DNA from: Alphaproteobacteria bacterium
GTDB taxonomy: Bacteria > Pseudomonadota > Alphaproteobacteria > CAAGCB01 > CAG-977
Length of the DNA stretch: 64,000 nt
Assembly: GCA_017480385.1 (NCBI GenBank)
Contig: JAFVAT010000033.1
Location: forward strand, 1 to 64,000
Direction: 5' to 3'
Shown: positions 1 to 8,378 of the stretch, piece by piece
How the letters are laid out: the number at the start of each line of letters is the position of its first letter
Numbering within the stretch: position 1 is the stretch's first letter
Translations under genes and position numbers: made by a program
Notes under the pieces: generated by a model
The model's database searches: none
Seen by the model: the letters and a program-made list of their open reading frames with translations, nothing else
What the model was told of the DNA's origin: nothing

Positions 1-139
1 AATCAACAAACTGGGCATCGCCCTTTTGTGCCAGCACCTTCGTGATCGCCGCCGTCAATGTCGTCTTCCCGTGGTCTACGTGACCTATCGTGCCGATATT
101 GCAATGCGGCTTGTTCCTCTCAAACTTCTCTTTTGCCAT
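1..139 (-). CDS. tuf: Elongation factor Tu, N-terminal fragment
   Basis: Only the first 46 codons lie in the window and the gene runs off the left edge. The protein begins [20 protein letters not shown] and continues into the G1 P-loop GHVDHGKTT, the signature of EF-Tu. EF-Tu is the GTPase that brings aminoacyl-tRNA to the ribosome. The start is the ATG at 139..137. The gene lies downstream of tRNA-Tyr and tRNA-Gly on the same strand, so it is probably cotranscribed with them. The identification is certain; whether a second tuf copy exists elsewhere cannot be seen. Confidence 0.97.
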   Translation of the reverse strand, partial: MAKEKFERNKPHCNIGTIGHVDHGKTTLTAAITKVLAQKGDAQFVD

Positions 140-233
140 TTCCTAATTTCCTGACTGTAGATCGTTTATACAAAAAAGCCCCCAAACCGGCGGCCGAAAC
201 TGACAGGGGATAACCCTCCCCTTTTCGGGTTTC

Positions 234-262
234 CCATTCCTGACCCCAAGAGAAAGGAATGG
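234..262 (-). other. Inverted repeat between tRNA-Gly and tuf
   Basis: An 8-bp perfect inverted repeat (CCATTCCT / AGGAATGG, 13-nt loop) sits between the 3' end of tRNA-Gly and the tuf start. There is no T-run after it on the minus strand, so it does not look like an intrinsic terminator. It may be a processing stem separating the tRNAs from the tuf mRNA; that role is inferred. Confidence 0.35.
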
Positions 263-270
263 AGTTCTAT

Positions 271-344
271 TGGAGCGGGTGATGGGAATCGAACCCACGT
301 AGTAAGCTTGGAAGGCTTCTGCTCTACCATTGAGCTACACCCGC
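271..344 (-). tRNA. tRNA-Gly (anticodon TCC)
   Basis: The minus strand folds as a 74-nt cloverleaf with acceptor stem GCGGGTG/CACCCGC, the D arm, anticodon loop CTTCCAA (anticodon TCC), the T-loop TTCGATT and an encoded 3' CCA (271-273). It lies 4 nt downstream of tRNA-Tyr and 131 nt upstream of tuf. Confidence 0.97.
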
Positions 345-348
345 AAGA

Positions 349-434
349 TGGTGGATGGGGCTAGATTCGAACTAGCGTACGCTCACGCGGGCAGATTTAC
401 AGTCTGCTGCCATTAACCACTCGGCCACCCATCC
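349..434 (-). tRNA. tRNA-Tyr (anticodon GTA)
   Basis: This is an 86-nt class II tRNA with a long variable arm. The acceptor stem is GGATGGG/CCCATCC, the anticodon loop is CTGTAAA (anticodon GTA), the T-loop is TTCGAAT, and the 3' CCA is encoded (349-351). The order Tyr-Gly-tuf is common in proteobacteria. Confidence 0.97.
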
Positions 435-465
435 GGCCAATCGTCATTGCAAAAGCAATGTACCT

Positions 466-495
466 GAAATAGTGGATTTTTTAGTCTTTTGTCAA
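466..495 (-). promoter_or_regulatory. Probable sigma70-type promoter of the tRNA-Tyr/tRNA-Gly/tuf unit
   Basis: On the minus strand a perfect -35 TTGACA (495..490) is followed after 18 nt by TATTTC (471..466), only a weak match to TATAAT. The tRNA-Tyr 5' end is 32 nt downstream of the -10 box. The position suits a promoter for the stable-RNA operon; the -10 assignment is uncertain. Confidence 0.5.
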
Positions 496-577
496 CATAA
501 AAATGAAATATCTTTCTTCTTTTGAAAAAATTATGATAAAATTCATCTTTAGTTCATATGCTTAGGGAGAATTTCCG

Positions 578-1369
578 GTGTCTTCACATCGACAAAAATC
601 GGGTAAAAGCGGCAGCGAACGGCGCAGCGGTTCGTTATCTGTCAAAAATCAGACAAACGGCGTTTGGCTATACGGATACCATGCCGTTGCTGCGGCACTG
701 CAAAATCCTCAGCGGAAGATTTACAGACTTCTGTTAAGCAAGGAAACAGCCGCAGAACTGCCGCAAAAATTGATCCCTGCAGGTTTAAATTATGAATCGA
801 CCGGTCGCGCCGAATTTGAACAGCTGCTGCCAAAAGGGGCCGTACATCAGGGAATCGCCGCATATGTTTCGGTTCTTCCCTGCGTTTTTGAAGAGGATTT
901 ACCCGAAAAATCCCCCTCTGTCATTGTTATTCTAGATCAAGTCACCGATCCGCACAATGTCGGCGCAGTCATGCGTTCTGCCGCCGCTTTTGAGGCAGAC
1001 GCCGTGATCATAACCGAACGCAACGCTCCGGAAGCGACCGGCGCTCTGGCCAAATCTGCCAGCGGCGCACTGGAATTAGTGCCCTTAATCACGGTTTCCA
1101 ATCTGGCTCGGACAATGCAGTTTTTAAAAGACCGCGGGTATTGGTGTGTCGGCATGGACGGATCCGCCGAAAAAACGTTGAGAGACGCCGCGCTGCCGCG
1201 CAAAATTGCTCTTGTCATGGGATCAGAGGGATACGGACTGCGCCGTTTGACCGCTCAGAACTGCGATTTTATGGTCAAGCTGCCAATTTCCGAACGGGTA
1301 GAAAGTTTGAACGTGTCCAACGCTGCCGCGATCGCTTTATACGATTTAAAGTATAAGCTGGCGCAATAA
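578..1369 (+). CDS. rlmB: 23S rRNA (guanosine-2'-O-)-methyltransferase, SpoU/TrmH family
   Basis: A 263-residue SpoU-family methyltransferase. All three SPOUT motifs are visible: VTDPHNVGAVMRSAAAF (motif 1, Asn/Arg), LVMGSEGYGLRRL (motif 2) and SERVESLNVSNAAAIALYDL (motif 3, forming the knotted SAM site). An N-terminal substrate-binding domain precedes them. In E. coli RlmB methylates G2251 of 23S rRNA. The start is GTG at 578, with AGGGAGA at 564-570 as ribosome binding site. The gene is divergent from the tRNA/tuf unit, an arrangement seen in other alphaproteobacteria. TrmH or another SpoU enzyme is possible, but the length and N-terminal domain favour RlmB. Confidence 0.88.
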   Translation: MSSHRQKSGKSGSERRSGSLSVKNQTNGVWLYGYHAVAAALQNPQRKIYRLLLSKETAAELPQKLIPAGLNYESTGRAEFEQLLPKGAVHQGIAAYVSVLPCVFEEDLPEKSPSVIVILDQVTDPHNVGAVMRSAAAFEADAVIITERNAPEATGALAKSASGALELVPLITVSNLARTMQFLKDRGYWCVGMDGSAEKTLRDAALPRKIALVMGSEGYGLRRLTAQNCDFMVKLPISERVESLNVSNAAAIALYDLKYKLAQ

Positions 1370-1412
1370 AATCTCCTGCATTAAACATCTTTTAGCTTTT
1401 TCAGCGTTATTT

Positions 1413-3110
1413 ATGGAAGATATTATAAAGAACTGGATAAAAATGATGGATAACACAACCGATTCTTCCGTAAATGATACTCAGGCTCAAACTACTTGTT
1501 TGCAAAGTATTTTCCGTTCCACAAAAGGATTGATCGATCTGATTGAAGAAAATGCCGCGGATATTGTCGCAGACGATATGGCGGACGAACTGACTCTTCC
1601 CTCTTTTTTCAAATCTGTCAGCAAGATTCGCTTTCATTCCTGGTCTGTCTTTTTGGCCGGCACTCTTTTCGGGGCCTTTTCCGCATTTGGAGCTTTTAAA
1701 TATGCCTCTTTGCAAAAGGCCTCTGATCAGATTGCAGAAAATTTAATTCAGGAACGCATCGCCGAAGAACAAACCCTAACGCCGATTGCTGACATAGAAC
1801 TGCCTCTGCCTCCTGCCGAACAAGTTCAGGAAACGACGGAAAACGAAACTTTGCCGGTCTTGGAACCGGATCATTTGGAAAAGTTCACGATTAAACCACA
1901 GCAGACCTTATCAGCCGTATTAAAACAGGGCGGCTTGACGAATCGGGAAATGAATCTGGTAATTGCCGCTTTGTCCGACATTTTGAATTTGAAGCAAATT
2001 CAGGCCGGCAGCAAAGTCGAAATCGGCAAAATGAATACGGACACGGAGGAAAAGGCCCTTTTATCCGTAACGGTTGAGGATCGGCGTGGTAATCGTTATA
2101 CGGCGGCTAAGACGGATGAGGATTTGTTCGAAGCCAGCCTCGCCGAACCGGAAGTGGAAATCAAAACAGAATATGCCGAGGGAACGATCAGCGGCCCTTT
2201 TATTCCCAATGCCAAAGCAGCGGGAATCCCAACAAATGTTATACATCAGATCATTTGGTCTTTTGACGGCCCTGTTGATTTTTCCAGAGATTTGCGCAAG
2301 GGCGACAAATTTACGGCTGTTTTCCAAAAAGAATATAATAAAGAAGGTCACCCGACCGGCAACGGCGCCCTGTTATACGCCTCTATTAACTTACATTCGC
2401 ATGTACATGAACGCTATCTGTATAAAGATTCGAAAAATCGGGAAGATTATTACGATGAAACCGGCAAAATCGCCAGAAAGCTGTTCACGATGCACCCATT
2501 GGTCAAACCGCGCCAGACATCAAAGTTCGGACAGCGCAAACACCCGATTTTAGGTTATACCATTATGCATTGGGGTGCGGATTTCGGCGCTCCGATCGGC
2601 ACGCCGATTCGCGCTCCGGGAGAAGGCACGATTACGCAGGCCTTGCGTAAAGGATCTTACGGTTATTATGTGCAAATCAAGCATAATTCCGAATACTCAA
2701 CAGCCTACGGACATATGAGCGGCTTTCACAAGCTGACCAAAGTCGGCCGCAAGGTCAAGGCCGGAGATGTGATCGGTTATGTTGGAACGACAGGACGCTC
2801 CACCGGCCCGCATTTGCATTGGGAACTGATCAAAAACGGCAAGCGAATCGACCCTGTGACACAAAGGATCACGGCGCAGCGTAAGCTGACCGGAGACGAA
2901 TTAAAGCGTTTTTATGCTGAACGCGACAGAATACGCGATAATTTAAGCGGTGAAATAGCCTATGCCAAAGCAGAACCTTTGCCGGAGGACAGAAAGCCCG
3001 CCTATCAAGAACCAAAACCCGTGAAAAAGACGGCCCAGACCAAAACAAAAGTCAAAAAGAAGGCGACTCAGAAAACGGCAGCCCGTTATACCAAACCAAG
3101 CAAAGGCTGA
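1413..3110 (+). CDS. Membrane-anchored M23 family peptidoglycan endopeptidase (MepM-like)
   Basis: The protein has 565 residues. A cytoplasmic stretch of about 70 residues is followed by one transmembrane helix (near residues 74-95, WSVFLAGTLFGAFSAFGAF). A LysM/OapA-like region comes next (from about 165, FTIKPQQTLSAVLKQGGL), then a C-terminal M23/LytM domain with the zinc ligands HWGAD and HLHWEL, and a Lys-rich tail. The order matches MepM-type DD-endopeptidases, which cut peptide crosslinks in murein. All LytM ligands are present, so it should be active. The start is uncertain: ATG at 1443 or 1446 is also possible and no strong ribosome binding site is visible. An intrinsic terminator follows. 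Confidence 0.85.
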   Translation: MEDIIKNWIKMMDNTTDSSVNDTQAQTTCLQSIFRSTKGLIDLIEENAADIVADDMADELTLPSFFKSVSKIRFHSWSVFLAGTLFGAFSAFGAFKYASLQKASDQIAENLIQERIAEEQTLTPIADIELPLPPAEQVQETTENETLPVLEPDHLEKFTIKPQQTLSAVLKQGGLTNREMNLVIAALSDILNLKQIQAGSKVEIGKMNTDTEEKALLSVTVEDRRGNRYTAAKTDEDLFEASLAEPEVEIKTEYAEGTISGPFIPNAKAAGIPTNVIHQIIWSFDGPVDFSRDLRKGDKFTAVFQKEYNKEGHPTGNGALLYASINLHSHVHERYLYKDSKNREDYYDETGKIARKLFTMHPLVKPRQTSKFGQRKHPILGYTIMHWGADFGAPIGTPIRAPGEGTITQALRKGSYGYYVQIKHNSEYSTAYGHMSGFHKLTKVGRKVKAGDVIGYVGTTGRSTGPHLHWELIKNGKRIDPVTQRITAQRKLTGDELKRFYAERDRIRDNLSGEIAYAKAEPLPEDRKPAYQEPKPVKKTAQTKTKVKKKATQKTAARYTKPSKG

Positions 3111-3117
3111 TCCAATT

Positions 3118-3145
3118 CCCCGCGGCAAAAGCGGGGATATTTTTT
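3118..3145 (+). terminator. Intrinsic terminator after the M23 gene
   Basis: A 6-bp GC stem CCCCGC/GCGGGG (3118-3123 with 3131-3136) is followed by ATATTTTTT. It ends just before the next gene on the same strand. Confidence 0.75.
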
Positions 3146-3156
3146 GGAAAATAATT

Positions 3157-4161
3157 ATGATACGTTTAAAAAAAACTCTTTTTTTCGTAATAATCTGCGC
3201 ACTTCTGACAGTATTTTGCGCGGCTGCATATGACCGGTATATGGCCAATCGTTTAATCCAAAAGTACCATGATTCGGATCAGGCGGCAGCAGTATTAAAA
3301 TCATCGAAATCATTGCATCAATATCAGCGCATTCATCAAAAAGACCCTTTGATTGCTCCGGTTGATTTCGGTTTGGCATTAAAAGATTTGGAGGCTCTTG
3401 GAATTACATGCCCCATGCCGGATCAGACAGCGGCTTTAGCCAGAGTACGCCGCCTTTTAGGGCCCTCCTATCCTTCAGAATTTGCCGAAGCGCTTGCCCG
3501 GCTGGAGGCCTCATTGCCTTTAAATCCGGCACAAAATACATATTCTGATTTTCAGCCGACGAAAGCGTTTGGCATGAATGACTCTTCTTTTATCAAAGAA
3601 ATCATGTCATTGGCCCTTTTCTCTTATTTTCCTCCGGATAAAATCCAAAACAACGGTTCTTTTGTTGTTATTGGTTTTGCCGCCGCCGACAACGGTTTTT
3701 CGGCAACGGCTTTTAAAGATGCAAAGGGCCCTGTTATCATTGCTTTTCGGGGATCCGATGAGGTGAAAGACATAACCTCCGCTCAACAAATTATAAAGGG
3801 GGCAAAACCGGAACAATTTGAAGATGCCTTGCGCTTTTATCATCAAATAAGGAAGCAGTATCCAAATGCGGAAATCAGAGCGACAGGCCATTCTTTGGGT
3901 GGCTCTTTAGCTCAGCTGCTTGCCGTGTATCAGCGTGATGTTTTGGCACTTACCTGCAATCCGATCGGAACGAAACACCTGGTCGAAAACCGCTTTTCCG
4001 AATCGGATAATGACAGAATTATCAATCTGATCGTTCAAAACGATCCTTTTTCTTTTGCCTTGCCGCAAGCCGGATATTCTCTTTTATTAAATCCGCAAAA
4101 AACGGATCAGTACGGCGATTTGTTGCACCCGCACTCTATTCTGAACTGCCTGCCCGATTAA
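3157..4161 (+). CDS. Membrane-anchored lipase-like alpha/beta hydrolase (Lipase_3/DUF2974 type)
   Basis: A 334-residue protein. The N-terminal hydrophobic segment (residues 5-25) acts as signal anchor or signal peptide. The nucleophile elbow is GHSLGGS (Ser246), and an oxyanion-type IIAFRGSDE lies upstream. A downstream QNDPFSF Asp and a C-terminal HPHSI His complete a likely triad. This is the class-3 lipase pattern. The substrate cannot be read from sequence; a phospholipid or other acyl ester at the envelope is likely from the anchor. The gene follows the M23 gene but is separated from it by a terminator, so it may have its own promoter. Confidence is high for the fold and low for the substrate. 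Confidence 0.75.
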   Translation: MIRLKKTLFFVIICALLTVFCAAAYDRYMANRLIQKYHDSDQAAAVLKSSKSLHQYQRIHQKDPLIAPVDFGLALKDLEALGITCPMPDQTAALARVRRLLGPSYPSEFAEALARLEASLPLNPAQNTYSDFQPTKAFGMNDSSFIKEIMSLALFSYFPPDKIQNNGSFVVIGFAAADNGFSATAFKDAKGPVIIAFRGSDEVKDITSAQQIIKGAKPEQFEDALRFYHQIRKQYPNAEIRATGHSLGGSLAQLLAVYQRDVLALTCNPIGTKHLVENRFSESDNDRIINLIVQNDPFSFALPQAGYSLLLNPQKTDQYGDLLHPHSILNCLPD

Positions 4162-4270
4162 AAACCTTTATGTCCAACAAGAAGACTCTCCACACAATCA
4201 GGCGTTTCCCTTATGCGGCCAAGCGTCCGAACAGAACAGTAATTCAGCGAATACATCATTTTTAAACAGC

Positions 4271-4306
4271 AAACAGACCGGAAAACTCCCGCCTTCCGGT
4301 CTGTTT
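4271..4306. terminator. Bidirectional terminator between convergent genes
   Basis: A perfect 13-bp inverted repeat (4271-4283 with 4294-4306, core AACAGACCGGAA, 10-nt loop) lies between the lipase-like gene and gapR. The T-rich stem end gives a terminator on the plus strand, and the run beyond 4271 is AT-rich on the minus strand. Confidence 0.8.
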
Positions 4307-4321
4307 TGAAAAAAAATTCTG

Positions 4322-4579
4322 TTAATTCAGGCCAAGCGCCCGTTTATAAACGTCCAGAACGAATTCTTCTTCCTGCCGTTCCTGATCGTCCATTTTGCGA
4401 ATCTTCAGCAGCTGCTTAATCGCCTTCACATCAAAATTAGCGGATTTTGCTTCTTCAAAAATTTCTTTAATATCATTCTGAAGCGCCTTTTTTTCCTCTT
4501 CGATATGTTCGATGCGTTCGATATAGGACAACAAACGCGCCGCATCAACTCCGTTAACGTCTTGAATTTCCTCAGCCAT
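4322..4579 (-). CDS. gapR: GapR-like nucleoid-associated protein (DUF2312)
   Basis: An 85-residue, largely helical, charged protein with the DUF2312 pattern: RIEHIEEEKKALQNDIKEIF, then a second helix with FDVKAIKQLLKIRKM, and a C-terminal helix. In Caulobacter GapR clamps overtwisted DNA ahead of replication and transcription and is essential. Its length (about 89 residues in Caulobacter) matches. It lies 12 nt downstream of the TrcR gene on the same strand, forming a small operon of alphaproteobacterial chromosome and cell-cycle factors. Confidence 0.92.
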   Translation of the reverse strand: MAEEIQDVNGVDAARLLSYIERIEHIEEEKKALQNDIKEIFEEAKSANFDVKAIKQLLKIRKMDDQERQEEEFVLDVYKRALGLN

Positions 4580-4591
4580 TAGAATTTCTCC

Positions 4592-5164
4592 TTATTCCTC
4601 GTCAGCATCTTCCACATCAAAAGCCGCCGTCTCCGTCTGTTTTAACGATTTCGGAGCTTCGGCAACGGCACGTTCCAAATCAGCCTCTGTGCATAATCCC
4701 AGCAAAACAGGATTGCGCGCCTTAATATTGGCCATATTCCAATGTGTTCTGCCGCGAATTGCATCAATAGAATTTTTTGTTGTTCCGATCAATTTGCGAA
4801 TCTGGGCATCAGTCAAATCAGGACGGTGCTTTAACAGCCACGCAATCGCGTCCGGTTTATCCTGACGTTTAGCCATTGGCGTATAGCGCGCACCTTTGGA
4901 CCGCGGCATCAAGGCCGGCAAATCAGAAATATTACGTTTTAAAACAGCATCTTCATCAGCTTCACAGCGTTTGATTTCTTCCTGCGTCAGCTGCCCGTTG
5001 GCAATGGGGTTCAGCCCCATCATGGACGCGCCGACATCACCGTCCGCAATCGCCTGAATTTCCAATGCATGCATACCGCAGAACTGCGCAATTTGATCAA
5101 ATGTTAAAGATGTGTTTTCAACCAACCATACGGCTGTGGCTTTCGGCATAAGTGGTAAAGACAT
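4592..5164 (-). CDS. trcR: TrcR-like cell-cycle transcriptional regulator (DUF1013)
   Basis: A 190-residue protein of the DUF1013 family, restricted to alphaproteobacteria. It begins MSLPLMPKATAVWLVENTSL and carries two helix-turn-helix-like segments (about residues 20-45 and 112-140, TDAQIRKLIGTTKNSIDAI), then an acidic tail. Family members are annotated as the cell-cycle regulator TrcR, reported to associate with RNA polymerase. An AGGGGAA ribosome binding site precedes the ATG at 5164. The gene is upstream of and probably cotranscribed with gapR. Confidence 0.88.
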   Translation of the reverse strand: MSLPLMPKATAVWLVENTSLTFDQIAQFCGMHALEIQAIADGDVGASMMGLNPIANGQLTQEEIKRCEADEDAVLKRNISDLPALMPRSKGARYTPMAKRQDKPDAIAWLLKHRPDLTDAQIRKLIGTTKNSIDAIRGRTHWNMANIKARNPVLLGLCTEADLERAVAEAPKSLKQTETAAFDVEDADEE

Positions 5165-5249
5165 AACATTCCCCTAAAAAAAAAATTATATTTGATTTGG
5201 CAGAATAGCGTAAACGTCCTGTCAGGTCAAAATGATATTTTAAATTCTT

Positions 5250-5606
5250 TTATCGGTAGCCAAACAGTGCTTGTCCTGCCCGTCTGCATGCCGTCATAAA
5301 TTTTCCCGTTCTTTTCCAGCCAGCCGCTTTTTTGAAAGAAAGAAAGCCAAAGCAGCACCTTGTTTTTGTTTCCAACAGACAAACAGGAAAAATCCGATCC
5401 CTGCAGCCTTCCAAAGCATAGCCGCGCGGCTGCTCTGCAATCAAACTCTGCGACTGATTTTCATCAAAACCGCTTTGACACAGCAAATCAAAATGCGAAC
5501 CCTCAAAACCGTCCGGAGCCGCTAAAAGACCGCCGTTCAAAATCACAAACGCTTTGCGCCGTCGGTGAAAATCCGATTCGTCATTATTTTTCTGATTTTC
5601 TGGCAT
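5250..5606 (-). CDS. Small hypothetical protein overlapping the bactofilin gene
   Basis: The 118-codon frame starts inside the last codons of the bactofilin gene (23-nt overlap) and runs on the same strand, so translational coupling is possible. The N-terminal half is well behaved (DFHRRRKAFVILNGGLLAAP, then an acidic/Gln segment ending PRGYALEG). The C-terminal half is Cys- and Lys-rich and could be poorly conserved or out of frame. I do not recognise the family. No independent ribosome binding site is visible. A competing plus-strand frame covers part of the same stretch, so the call is tentative. Confidence 0.5.
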   Translation of the reverse strand: MPENQKNNDESDFHRRRKAFVILNGGLLAAPDGFEGSHFDLLCQSGFDENQSQSLIAEQPRGYALEGCRDRIFPVCLLETKTRCCFGFLSFKKAAGWKRTGKFMTACRRAGQALFGYR

Positions 5607-6018
5607 CGGTCAGCATTAAATCCGTAGGCCCCTGCTCGGCAGGAATAGGATCGTCTATATGACGGCAATTGCCTTCCAAAAACGCGCCGGGTTCGATTTC
5701 CAAGCGCTCATGCGTGATATCTCCCGTCACCTTTGCCGGAGAAGCCAAAAACACGGAACGCGCATATAAATGGCCGTTAATGCTGCCATGAATCCGCGCA
5801 ATATCAGCCTGAATAGCGCCGTTAATTTGAGCATTAACGCCGACGATCAACACACGGCAGCGAATATCGCCTTCTATACGCCCATCGATATGCAGTTCGC
5901 CATCGCTGACCAAATCTCCCGTTATCGTTAAATCTGAACTGATAATGGAAGGCGAGGACGGTCGCCTGTCATTATTGTAAGCTTTTGTTTCGATACTGCT
6001 CTTAACCCTTGAAAACAT
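5584..6018 (-). CDS. Bactofilin (polymer-forming cytoskeletal protein)
   Basis: The 144-residue protein carries the bactofilin (DUF583) core: ISSDLTITGDLVSDGELHID followed by short beta-helix rungs (GRIEGDIRCR, AQINGAIQADIARIHGSING, ARSVFLASPAKVTGDITHE), flanked by disordered tails. Bactofilins polymerise without nucleotide and place cell-wall enzymes. The gene overlaps the upstream M23 peptidase gene by 17 nt. Bactofilin-M23 operons are known modules in which the filament positions or restrains the hydrolase, so these two products probably act together in cell shape. Confidence 0.93.
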   Translation of the reverse strand: MFSRVKSSIETKAYNNDRRPSSPSIISSDLTITGDLVSDGELHIDGRIEGDIRCRVLIVGVNAQINGAIQADIARIHGSINGHLYARSVFLASPAKVTGDITHERLEIEPGAFLEGNCRHIDDPIPAEQGPTDLMLTDARKSEK

Positions 6019-7342
6019 TTTTCCTCGCCTTAATAAACTTCATGGGATCAACAGCAATCCCTCTGATTCGGATTTCATAGTGCAGATGAGGTCCGGTGCT
6101 GCGCCCCGTATTGCCGACAGTTCCTATTCTATCTCCGGCCCGGACAGTTTCGCCTTTGGTTACAAAGATTTTTTCCATATGTGCATACCGCGTCCTGAAT
6201 CCCAGACCATGATCAATTTCCACCATATTGCCGTACCACCCCCAGCTGCCGGTCCGCACTACCTTTCCCGGAGCCGTCGCGTAAACAGGTTCGCCGATCA
6301 TGCCGCCCAGATCGACCGCCTCATGATGAGCCGGCGAGCCTTGGAAGGGATCTCCGCGCGCCCCGAAGGGGGAAGTTACACGGATTCGGTCCACAGGCTT
6401 TCCGATCGGCAAAGAATTTTGCAGCGTTGTCAAATCGTACCAACGATCCAAGCGCTGATTCAAGCTGACTAAAGAGATATTCAGGTCATGCTGAGGCTTC
6501 GGCATCGGAGACGGAATAAAAGGCCCGCCAATTCCAACCGTTTCTTTATTCTGCCTGATTCGCCGCAGCAATGTTTCCATGCTTACGCCGGAACCTGATA
6601 AGGAAAGCTTAATATCTGACAATCCGTTTTCAACAGCGTTAATGCCGTCATCGGCCAAAGAAGCCATTTTACGGAATGCCAGAATTTGCGCCTCCTGCAT
6701 GCCGGAAATCAGCTTTTCCAAATCCTTGACTTTTTCCTGCAGCGCTTTAGCATCGGCTGCTGCGATATCCCGCTGCAGCAAAACCCTATGATAAGACAAT
6801 CCGTCATTTCCTGTTTTGGCCCCGCCGCGCCCGTCAATCATATCAAACAGCCGATCACGAACCAATGCGGCTTCACTTTTCAAACGGGAAACATTTGTCT
6901 CCAATTCTTCTACCGGGCTTTTTTCCGTCGCTGCGGGTTCGGGAACATCTGAAGAATTGATTATTCTGACTTTCGGACGTTCTGCCGCTGAATTTGGCCG
7001 GTTTTGCTTCAATTGATCAAACGCCTGCAGATTATCGTCCATCTGTGCGATAATTTTATCCACATGGTCTGCAAAAACAAGCATTTCCCCTTTTAAATCC
7101 GCGTATTCTGACTGGATTTGTTCCAACTCTTCGGATTTTTGAGAAAAAGCCGCATTATAATGCAAAAAGTAAAAAGATGTAAAAACGCACCACGCCGTTA
7201 AAGCCGCCAAAATCAGAAAAAGTCCTTCCTGCTGTCCGGCAGATAACGAACAAAAAGCAATCTTATCCTGTTCCCGAATCATCAAATCCCGCTGTTTGAA
7301 CCAACGGGTTAAAAAGTTTTTCTTTATGTTTTTTGACAGCAT
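6002..7342 (-). CDS. Bitopic M23 family metallopeptidase with coiled coil, bactofilin partner
   Basis: A 446-residue protein. A basic cytoplasmic N-terminus precedes a transmembrane helix (about residues 40-62, LFLILAALTAWCVFTSFYF). A periplasmic coiled coil (about 65-250) follows, then a C-terminal LytM domain with HHEAVDLG and HLHYEIRI zinc motifs and the Gly-rich RSTGPHLHY. The architecture is that of murein DD-endopeptidases such as LmdC, whose cytoplasmic tail meets bactofilin. It overlaps the bactofilin gene. It is distinct from the other two M23 proteins of the window in topology and coiled coil. Confidence 0.88.
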   Translation of the reverse strand: MLSKNIKKNFLTRWFKQRDLMIREQDKIAFCSLSAGQQEGLFLILAALTAWCVFTSFYFLHYNAAFSQKSEELEQIQSEYADLKGEMLVFADHVDKIIAQMDDNLQAFDQLKQNRPNSAAERPKVRIINSSDVPEPAATEKSPVEELETNVSRLKSEAALVRDRLFDMIDGRGGAKTGNDGLSYHRVLLQRDIAAADAKALQEKVKDLEKLISGMQEAQILAFRKMASLADDGINAVENGLSDIKLSLSGSGVSMETLLRRIRQNKETVGIGGPFIPSPMPKPQHDLNISLVSLNQRLDRWYDLTTLQNSLPIGKPVDRIRVTSPFGARGDPFQGSPAHHEAVDLGGMIGEPVYATAPGKVVRTGSWGWYGNMVEIDHGLGFRTRYAHMEKIFVTKGETVRAGDRIGTVGNTGRSTGPHLHYEIRIRGIAVDPMKFIKARKNVFKG

Positions 7343-7443
7343 TACGAAAAACAGCTTCCTAAAATTGATAGCATTTTTTATAACATACTATATGATAACC
7401 TCATTCTGAAACAGTTTTTTTATTCAAAAGGATTTTTTCGGCC

Positions 7444-7956
7444 ATGTCAGCTCAAACAAAAACAGCTTTTATTTTAGGTACTTGGTTCGGTTCAGGCAAG
7501 GCGCCCGTTGCCTCCGGAACGTTCGGATCATTTGCCGCGCTGCCCTTTGCATGGGGAATCATGATGTTTGGCGGATGGCTCTTTTTATTGATTTCTTCCG
7601 TTATTATTTATTTTATCGGCGTTTGGAGCGCTGATATCGTAATGCGCGAAACCGGCATAGAAGATCCGGGACTGATTGTGATTGATGAAGTTGTCGGTCA
7701 ATGGCTGGCCTTATTAACGGCTCCATTAGACCCGATCAGTTATTTGATTGCCTTTTTATTTTTCCGCTTTTTTGATATTTTAAAACCGTGGCCAGCATGT
7801 TGGGCAGACTCTAAACTGCACAGCGCGACAGGGGTCATGTTGGACGATGTCTTTGCCGGACTGTACGCCTTGATCTGTTCTTCGCTGACAACCTATTATT
7901 TCATACCGCAGGAAGGCTGGCTGGCTTTGGCAAAAGAATTACTCAGCCGTATCTAA
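7444..7956 (+). CDS. pgpA: Phosphatidylglycerophosphatase A
   Basis: A 170-residue membrane protein of the PgpA family. It has the N-terminal FGSGKAPVASGTFGS motif, then ETGIEDPGLIVIDEVVGQWL with the acidic metal-binding residues, and hydrophobic helices between them. It dephosphorylates phosphatidylglycerol phosphate to phosphatidylglycerol at the inner membrane. It is transcribed divergently from the M23/bactofilin operon, and its last 18 nt overlap the 3' end of the convergent ftsB-like gene. Confidence 0.93.
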   Translation: MSAQTKTAFILGTWFGSGKAPVASGTFGSFAALPFAWGIMMFGGWLFLLISSVIIYFIGVWSADIVMRETGIEDPGLIVIDEVVGQWLALLTAPLDPISYLIAFLFFRFFDILKPWPACWADSKLHSATGVMLDDVFAGLYALICSSLTTYYFIPQEGWLALAKELLSRI

Positions 7957-8256
7957 AATAACGTAATCGCCTTCCTGTCCCATATTCAACAGCGTGCGCG
8001 CCGATTCTTCAAGCATATCGACATCAATGCTCTGCGGTGAAAGCTGATGCACTCTTTTTTCCATTTCCGCACGGCGCAAAGCGACCTCTTCCGCCACCTG
8101 AGAGGCGATTTGAATTTCCTGCTTCAGCTCAAACAGCCGCCGCAAGCCGCGCTCGCCGTTGACAGCGTGGTAGCCGAAATACACTGTCAGCACCAGCCAA
8201 AACAAGGGCGCAATCAAATACTTCACACGACGGCGAATTTCTTGAAAAAGCTGCAA
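7939..8256 (-). CDS. ftsB: FtsB/DivIC-type septum formation initiator
   Basis: A 105-residue bitopic protein with a short basic N-terminus, one transmembrane helix (about residues 13-30, LIAPLFWLVLTVYFGYHAV), the GERGL motif, then a coiled coil (35-72) and a short C-terminal domain (SIDVDMLEESARTLLNMGQE). This is the FtsB/DivIC layout of the FtsQLB divisome complex. In many proteobacteria ftsB follows eno. Here eno lies 1 kb upstream with one unknown gene between them. It is convergent with pgpA. Confidence 0.85.
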   Translation of the reverse strand: MQLFQEIRRRVKYLIAPLFWLVLTVYFGYHAVNGERGLRRLFELKQEIQIASQVAEEVALRRAEMEKRVHQLSPQSIDVDMLEESARTLLNMGQEGDYVILDTAE

Positions 8257-8341
8257 AAAAATTCCTCTCGTTCCAATACACCTGTTTTGAACTAAAAATA
8301 CTCTTTTTACTTTTTGAGTTCAACTCATGTTTCAAGGAAAT

Positions 8342-8371
8342 AAAAAAGGTGGAAAAAAAATCTTCCGCCTT
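8342..8371 (-). terminator. Intrinsic terminator after the permuted-papain-like gene
   Basis: On the minus strand a 9-bp stem AAGGCGGAA/TTCCACCTT (one G-T pair, 8346-8354 with 8363-8371) is followed by TTTTTT. It ends the unknown gene at 8379 and separates it from ftsB. Confidence 0.7.
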
Positions 8372-8378
8372 AAAAATA

